Assembly (NCBI RefSeq): GCF_000337835.1
Contig: NZ_AOLM01000006.1
Location: 1 to 63,539 of the forward strand
DNA length: 63,539 bases
Origin: Haloferax sulfurifontis ATCC BAA-897
GTDB taxonomy: Archaea > Halobacteriota > Halobacteria > Halobacteriales > Haloferacaceae
Reading direction: 5' to 3'
In this document: positions 59,446 through 63,539 of the stretch, in pieces
Numbering within the stretch: position 1 is the stretch's first letter
How the letters are laid out: each line of letters begins with the position of its first letter
Notes under the pieces: generated by a model
Told to the model about the DNA's origin: nothing
The model's database searches: none
Seen by the model: only the letters and a program-made list of their open reading frames with translations
Translations under genes and position numbers: made by a program

Positions 59446-60291
59446 ATGTCCTCCAGACATCATCTCCTGAGTAGTCTCCTCGTAGGGGCGCTTCATGCGG
59501 GCTGTCTCCTCCTCGTCGCCCTCGAACTCGGATACTCGGTCGGCCCGTCGAACTACTCGATTGTCGGACTAAGCTGGCGCTACGGTGGTCTCGTCGTCGT
59601 CGCCGCAGTTCCGGTCTGGCTCGCGCTCCGATACCGCCTCGTCGCCCCACTGGTCGCCCTCGCAGTGACGACGGGCTACGTCCTCGGGATGGAACTGACG
59701 CCACCCGGCCCGACCTTCCGAGACGTCGCCGAACTCGAGCGACTGGCCGAACCGACTGGGATCATCATCGTCGAGAACGGCCTGTACATCGTTCGCTACA
59801 TGGTCAACGCGTCGGTCTGGACCATCGGCTTCCTCTTTGTTGGGTTGCTCGAGTATGCCATCAGAACACGCTGGGAACGGCTCCCGGATGTGTCCAGGCC
59901 GATTTCATGGCTATCGATTCCTGCTCCCGAGCGACGAGCGGTGGGTATCGCCGCAATCGGGGGGCTCCTTCACGCCGCAGTGATGGTGTGGTTCGCGTAT
60001 CGGCTCGGAGTGACGATCTCCGGCGGGGTCGAGGTGCTGCTGTACCTGTACGGGGCAGTCGGGATGTGGCTACTCGCCGCGGTTCCGCTGTACCTGCTCG
60101 TTCGTCATCGATTGTTCGCACCAGCGACCCTGCTGACCGTGTTCGTCCTGAGAGACGTTCAGGCGGAGTTTGCGGCCAATCCGGATGATCCTCATGCGTT
60201 CTATTTCGGTGCGTGGTTCATCTTCCTTGGACTCGTCCTCATCGTAGGTGGTATCGAGTACGGATTCCGCCGGATCGGTGACTATCGTTGA
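59446..60291 (+). CDS. Internally duplicated eight-helix membrane protein
   Basis: A 281-aa protein of two repeats of about 130 residues. The halves align: 'LLVGALHAGCLLLVALELGY' with 'AIGGLLHAAVMVWFAYRLGV', and 'AAVPVWLALRYRLVAPLVAL' with 'AAVPLYLLVRHRLFAPATLL'. Each half has four helices. The 140-aa protein at 25204-25626 equals one half. No known function. ATG at 59446 fits the first helix; the open frame upstream is in another gene's shadow. Confidence 0.7.
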   Translation: MSSRHHLLSSLLVGALHAGCLLLVALELGYSVGPSNYSIVGLSWRYGGLVVVAAVPVWLALRYRLVAPLVALAVTTGYVLGMELTPPGPTFRDVAELERLAEPTGIIIVENGLYIVRYMVNASVWTIGFLFVGLLEYAIRTRWERLPDVSRPISWLSIPAPERRAVGIAAIGGLLHAAVMVWFAYRLGVTISGGVEVLLYLYGAVGMWLLAAVPLYLLVRHRLFAPATLLTVFVLRDVQAEFAANPDDPHAFYFGAWFIFLGLVLIVGGIEYGFRRIGDYR

Positions 60292-60334
60292 ACGAGGAGG
60301 TCAGGGAAAGCGAGGATTTCGTTCGTGTCCGATC

Positions 60335-60784
60335 TCAACTATTGGCAACGGGAGTCGATCCGTCAGGCTGTCTGCCGGCCAACCAGCCCCCAATTCGAGC
60401 GCCGACTTCACCGATGAGCGCAGCGATTCCGAATCCGAGAATTGCAACCCCGATAGTGAACCCGACTGTGAGAACGGTCGCGCTCGACACAAACCAGGCT
60501 GGGCCGTCCAATCCAGACGTGGCCACAAGAATGTCGGAAACGACCCAGAGCACTGGAAGTCCGCCAAGTAGCCCGACCCGGGTTCCGGTCCCGCTGCTCT
60601 CAGCGCCCGCTCGCGTGGCCAGATAGCCGGCGAGAATACCCCCGAACAACACTGCTCCAAGTGACAATTCGGCTCCTGTTTGCCAGTAACTGAGAGTGGT
60701 GAACGGGAGAGCGGCCAATCCACCGATGAGGGCATACTTCCATTGTGTCGATTCGTGCTGGGGAGGGGGACCATTTTCAGACAT
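60335..60784 (-). CDS. DUF5518 family membrane protein
   Basis: A 149-aa haloarchaeal protein with four helices. DUF5518 pattern: 'WKYALIGGLAALPFTTLSYW', then 'LFGGILAGYLATRAGAESSG', 'TRVGLLGGLPVLWV'. Short charged N-terminus with Pro/Gln. Function unknown; DUF5518 genes are frequent in haloarchaea. Convergent with the duplicated membrane-protein gene, 43 nt away. Confidence 0.85.
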   Translation of the reverse strand: MSENGPPPQHESTQWKYALIGGLAALPFTTLSYWQTGAELSLGAVLFGGILAGYLATRAGAESSGTGTRVGLLGGLPVLWVVSDILVATSGLDGPAWFVSSATVLTVGFTIGVAILGFGIAALIGEVGARIGGWLAGRQPDGSTPVANS

Positions 60785-60990
60785 CGCGTCTCGATTACAG
60801 ATTGAGTCAAGCGATATATGAAAATGTCGGTAGAGTGACCTCCCAGGAGTTCATTCGTGTAATAGTGGAACGGCCAGAGGAACAGGAAGAAGCACCGTGG
60901 TCTGACGTGGAAGGGGCTACTCCTCAAAGGTGAGAAGCGTGTCCTAGAACAGACCCCAGACTGAGTGTCATCGGTTGATTGTATAGTTCT

Positions 60991-61299
60991 GTGATCGCTG
61001 GATCCCCGCCTGAAAGCACGGAATGCGCTTGGTTATATGTCCTCCTCGCACTCGACCCAGGAGATTCCATCTCCGGCGTCACGCGGAAGATCGACGAGAA
61101 CCGGGAGACGATTCGGCGCGTCGTGAATCGCCTCGAAGAGGCGGGATACGTCGTGTACGATGATGGCCTCCAGCTCGTCGATCAGACAATCCGAGACGGT
61201 GGTCTCGAGCATCAGATCCATCTATCAGATCAAGTGGTCTCACACCGGAACAGCGACTCGAACCGCCAAACTCCCGACTCATCAACGCGGGGATCGTGA
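60991..61299 (+). CDS. Winged-helix protein of mobile-element type
   Basis: A 102-aa protein with one winged helix at about 8-60: 'CAWLYVLLALDPGDSISGVT', 'ENRETIRRVVNRLEEAGYVV'. The C-terminal third is Ser/Asn/Gln-rich and probably disordered. I placed the start at a GTG (60991); a TTG at 60979 also opens the frame. Its stop overlaps the GTG of a 40-aa frame. The following hairpin and DUF6166 gene match the style of the 19-24 kb block. Confidence 0.6.
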   Translation: MIAGSPPESTECAWLYVLLALDPGDSISGVTRKIDENRETIRRVVNRLEEAGYVVYDDGLQLVDQTIRDGGLEHQIHLSDQVVSHRNSDSNRQTPDSSTRGS

Positions 61300-61418
61300 C
61301 GATTCACGATATGGAGACACTGCGAGCGTGTGTCGCCTACGAGAACGCAAATCAACAGCGTGTTCGGATTCTTCGCCAGCTCAAGCAGCAGGCCGACGAA
61401 ATCCGTTCAAAAGACTGA
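61296..61418 (+). CDS. Possible 40-aa protein coupled to the HTH gene
   Basis: A GTG at 61296 overlaps the preceding stop (GTGA). The product contains 'METLRACVAYENANQQRVRI' and a charged helix 'LRQLKQQADEIRSKD'. An internal ATG at 61311 gives 35 aa. Helical and plausible as a small partner of the HTH protein. Family unknown. Confidence 0.4.
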   Translation: MTIHDMETLRACVAYENANQQRVRILRQLKQQADEIRSKD

Positions 61419-61438
61419 ATCACTGCTCGTGGAGGTTG

Positions 61439-61461
61439 TTTTTCACCCCTAAGGAGGGGTG
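61439..61461 (+). repeat. T-tract plus hairpin, copy at 61.4 kb
   Basis: T5 tract, then a perfect 7-bp stem CACCCCT/AGGGGTG with a 4-nt loop, 30 nt before the DUF6166 start. Same layout as the copies in the 19-24 kb block, suggesting a common origin for both regions. Confidence 0.55.
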
Positions 61462-61490
61462 CGGGGTATTCGACGACCCGCGTTCGACAC

Positions 61491-62173
61491 ATGAAGACGA
61501 ATTCTACCGACGATCCCAGAACAGACGTACAGACTGCGAGCGACCCCAGCCCGATGAACAGAGACCACGTCGAGTATGTGGGGATGCGCGTCGACGACAG
61601 ACCGGTCGTACTCAATCTCACGGAACACGAGCGACTCGTCCCCGACCGAAGCCTCGATCTCGTACGACAGCGCCTGTCTGGATTCGAATGGGGCGACACT
61701 GGCAGCGGTTCGGCACAGCTCGCCTGTGGACTCCTCCTCGATTACTACGACGACGAAGCCGTCGCCTACAAGCACTACATCCAGTTCCGCGATGACGTGG
61801 TGAGCCAGTTGGAGTGCAGTGGACCAGCCAATTACTGGCATCTCACCGGCGATGACATCGAAGCCGCACTCGCGGGCGTCACCAAGCACGAAGCGCTCAC
61901 GCCGGATGGTGGAACGCCAACCCCGTCACTTCCAGTAAACTGGAGTGCCGTGAATCGGTCAGAACGGACAGTCTTCCAGCGGCGAGACATCACTACGTCG
62001 TCCTCGGTGACGGGACCGAGGAGTGGCTGCTCCTGCTCTGTGCGCAGGGCGATCGTGCGTATCCCGCCCCGCTCGACAAGCGAACCGTTCCGATTGAGGA
62101 GGATCCTGCTCCCGCCGTGCGGGAACTCGTTGCCGAAAGCAACGACCTCGTCGAGCCGGAGGAGGATGCGTGA
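61491..62173 (+). pseudogene. DUF6166 gene with frameshifted C-terminus
   Basis: The first about 165 codons are good sequence: the DUF6166 domain reads 'YVGMRVDDRPVVLNLTEHER' and later 'LLLDYYDDEAVAYKHYIQFR', up to 'SERTVFQRRDIT'. Then the frame turns Ser/Arg-rich. From 61988 another frame gives good haloarchaeal sequence: 'HHYVVLGDGTEEWLLLLCAQ' to 'NDLVEPEEDA' and TGA at 62171. A single lost base near 61986 would fuse them as one protein of about 227 aa. Alternatively the second part was once its own gene. DUF6166 proteins are typical of haloarchaeal plasmids; function unknown. Confidence 0.75.
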
Positions 62174-62194
62174 GTCTCGGCGGGGCGCGACGAT

Positions 62195-62326
62195 TCATGA
62201 CCAGCGATTACCCTCGAAATCAGCGATGATGGGGGCATGGTCGCTGTATTCCTTACCGTCGTGGTCGTAGTAACATCGATTCACCTCGAAGGATTCTGAG
62301 GCGAAGATATGATCGGCACTGTCTAG
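62195..62326 (-). pseudogene. C-terminal fragment of an endonuclease/exonuclease/phosphatase (EEP) protein
   Basis: A 43-codon minus-strand stretch ending at TGA 62195 encodes 'SADHIFASESFEVNRCYY' and 'EYSDHAPIIADFEGNRWS'. The SDHAPIIADF end is the catalytic C-terminal motif of the EEP (DNase I-like) superfamily. A stop codon lies just upstream in the frame and there is no start, so this is a remnant of a much larger gene, cut at about 62326. Confidence 0.75.
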
Positions 62327-62345
62327 TTAGGCCAGTTTGAGAAGC

Positions 62346-62389
62346 GAGCAGTTCGTAGATCTAGTGCTTTGCTTGACCTAGAACTGCTC
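62346..62389. repeat. 9-bp perfect inverted repeat
   Basis: GAGCAGTTC and GAACTGCTC around a 26-nt centre; allowing a one-base bulge the arms extend by TAG/CTA. It lies between the EEP scrap and the truncated integrase and could mark a recombination breakpoint. Confidence 0.3.
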
Positions 62390-62418
62390 ACAGAGCCGTT
62401 GGAAACGGCGAATTATGA

Positions 62419-62946
62419 ATGTTGGCAGCGAGAGCGGACGGCGAACGCCCTGACGGGCGTCGCCGTCCAGTTCCACGCGACCAGGTGGTCTTGGATGCAG
62501 AGGACCCGCATCTGTCGTTCGGTGACGGAGAGCGGAAGAACGGTCCTGGTGAAGTGACGTTGTTGTATGGTGTTGGCGTCGTAGCTAGTCGGATTGATGC
62601 ACTCTCTGACCGTGGGAGCTGGAACAGGTATTTGTTCCCCTCTCGGTCGTCGTCTACGGGACACGTGTCTGTGAGTACGGTTCGTCGTCGATTCAAGCAA
62701 CTGGCTGACCGTGCTGGAGTGGTTGTTGATGGGGAGACTCCAACTCCGAAGATGGGCCGGCGGTTCTGGTACTCGGCGTATCAGGGGGCTGTTGCTGAGG
62801 TTCTAGAGGGACTGGAGGGAGTTGCTGAAGACCAGGGGAGTTCGTCGACGGAGGTTGTGCTTCGGAACTATCTGTCGAGAGAGCAAGAGCGGAAGGCCCG
62901 GCAAAGGAAGATGGCGGGAAGATTATCTGAAGCGTTTCATCAATAA
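62419..62946 (+). pseudogene. Tyrosine recombinase (integrase) lacking its N-terminal part
   Basis: 175 codons that match the C-terminal half of haloarchaeal phage-type integrases: 'YLFPSRSSSTGHVSVSTV', 'PTPKMGRRFWYSAYQGAV' and 'AEDQGSSSTEVVLRNYLS' with the presumed catalytic Tyr in RNYLS. The N-terminal SAM-like domain and the first catalytic Arg box are missing; upstream DNA does not encode them in any frame I checked. The ATG at 62419 is probably fortuitous. It is the scar of an integrated element, directly beside the CRISPR array. Confidence 0.75.
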
Positions 62947-63143
62947 ATCCACGAGAGTAGTCAACCTGTGTATTCGAGTTTTTCAGGCCATTACCTCACT
63001 AAATCCGTGGTATACCCAACTCGAGCGGGGATAAACCTGGACAGAGTGTACATCCTTGATATTAGGTAGATGAAATAAATCCATGGACTCCTCACAGCCG
63101 TTCAGATTGGCACATATAGAACCACGGCGGTGTGGTCAGCGGC
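62947..63143. other. Trailer-side flank of the CRISPR array
   Basis: About 200 bp between the integrase remnant and the degenerate repeat. AT-richer than its surroundings, no gene seen. Because the array is oriented to the left, this is the leader-distal side, so no leader promoter is expected here. Confidence 0.4.
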
Positions 63144-63178
63144 GATTTCGAACCAACTGTTGTGGACTTCTACTGGAC
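63144..63178 (-). repeat. Probable degenerate terminal CRISPR repeat
   Basis: 35 nt starting GATTTCGAACC and ending CTACTGGAC, about 60% alignable to the repeat. It is followed by exactly 35 bp before the first clear repeat, the same length as spacers 1 and 2. Trailer-end repeats often decay in this way. Confidence 0.4.
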
Positions 63179-63213
63179 AAGATAATGGGGCCTCGATTCG
63201 CCCGGCCACAGCG

Positions 63214-63539
63214 GTTTCAATCCCGTTCTGGGTTCTATTGCCCTGCGACCTGGTCCACTCGGAGCAATGCAAATTGATATATCTGTTTCAATCCCGTTCT
63301 GGGTTTCTATTGCCCTGCGACCCCGTCGACGGGTGCGGATGACTCGGACGAGAGCGGTTTCAATCCCGTTCTGGGTTTCTATTGCCCTGCGACCCGTTCT
63401 CGCCCGCGCCCGCATAGACGACGAGGCGGTGTTTCAATCCCGTTCTGGGTTTCTATTGCCCTGCGACGACATCGACGACGAGACGGTAACGCTTCGGGAC
63501 GTGGTTTCAATCCCGTTCTGGGTTTCTATTGCCCTGCGA
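63214..63539 (-). CRISPR. CRISPR array, leader-distal end, five repeats visible
   Basis: Repeats at 63214-63249 (36 nt, one T missing), 63285-63321, 63357-63393, 63431-63467 and 63504-63539 (cut by the window edge). The 37-nt unit starts GTTTCAATCCCGTTCTGG and ends CCCTGCGAC. Four spacers are 35, 35, 37 and 36 bp. Read on the minus strand the repeat ends in GATTGAAAC, the usual 3' end of many archaeal type I and III repeats, so transcription should run right to left, with the leader and any cas genes beyond the right edge. The imperfect leftmost repeat fits the distal end. No cas gene is in the window; subtype cannot be fixed. Confidence 0.93.

Noticed and set aside
63170-63415. 81-codon minus-strand frame at the right edge
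   Set aside because: It is a translation of the CRISPR repeats, giving a repeated RRAIETQNGIET motif, not a protein gene.
1-63539. tRNA or rRNA genes and an integrase attachment site
   Set aside because: I looked for T-loop-like GGTTCRAATC with matching acceptor stems and for rRNA segments and found none; no attachment repeat could be matched to the truncated integrase.

Overview
The window reads as DNA from a halophilic archaeon (class Halobacteria). The encoded proteins are acidic. Several families are typical of haloarchaea: Lrp fused to an RCK_C domain, bacterio-opsin-activator HTH, TFB, DUF5518, and small CPxCG zinc proteins. TATA boxes about 25 nt before start codons suggest leaderless transcripts. 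A CRISPR repeat ending in GATTGAAAC on the minus strand enters at the right edge. Base composition is patchy and broken genes are frequent, so I infer a megaplasmid or a mosaic genomic island rather than conserved core chromosome. No rRNA or tRNA gene was recognised.

Layout. 0-1.3 kb: an RPA-like OB-fold protein. 1.5-6.2 kb: an HTH/small-membrane-protein pair, a YegP-like protein, DUF502, a Na+/Ca2+-type exchanger, an orphan TnpB-omegaRNA-like scaffold and a 48-aa zinc protein. 6.3-15.7 kb: an ion and solute homeostasis island (Lrp-RCK regulator, zinc-ribbon protein, UspA, APC permease carrying two Usp domains, TrkA, TrkH, three small membrane proteins, and a Na+/H+ antiporter with RCK domains). 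16-19 kb: PadR, a double zinc-ribbon protein and a 7TM histidine kinase. 19.6-24.2 kb: a mobile-element-like block (ArdC-like antirestriction protein, SWIM protein, zinc-ribbon proteins, a TFB-GIDE chimera) in which most genes are preceded by a T-tract plus GC-rich hairpin.

24-61 kb: an envelope region dominated by membrane proteins. It has three DUF7847-type paralogues, a second HTH/DUF7521-type pair, an SppA-like protease with a DUF4350 protein, a CPBP protease, an intact GIDE protein, AzlCD with an ArsR-like regulator, an SdpI-like protein, a DUF1648-like protein, an M48 homologue without its HExxH motif, and four separate ABC-2 export cassettes (32.7-35.3, 39.5-42.4, 46.0-48.2 and 51.1-54.2 kb). 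One cassette has an ATPase frameshifted at the ABC signature, behind an SdpI-like gene and a 57-aa glycine-zipper peptide. The 51-56 kb stretch is the most GC-rich and holds an ABC-TetR operon, a saccharopine-dehydrogenase-like enzyme and a DUF2178/XRE pair with two tandem palindromes in front.

61-63.5 kb: a gene graveyard (frameshifted DUF6166 gene, C-terminal scrap of an EEP nuclease, integrase lacking its N-terminus) next to the distal end of a CRISPR array that runs off the window. No cas gene is present. The most plausible undescribed material is the TFB-GIDE fusion, the glycine-zipper/SdpI/ABC cassette, the orphan omegaRNA-like element, and the repeated HTH-membrane-protein modules.
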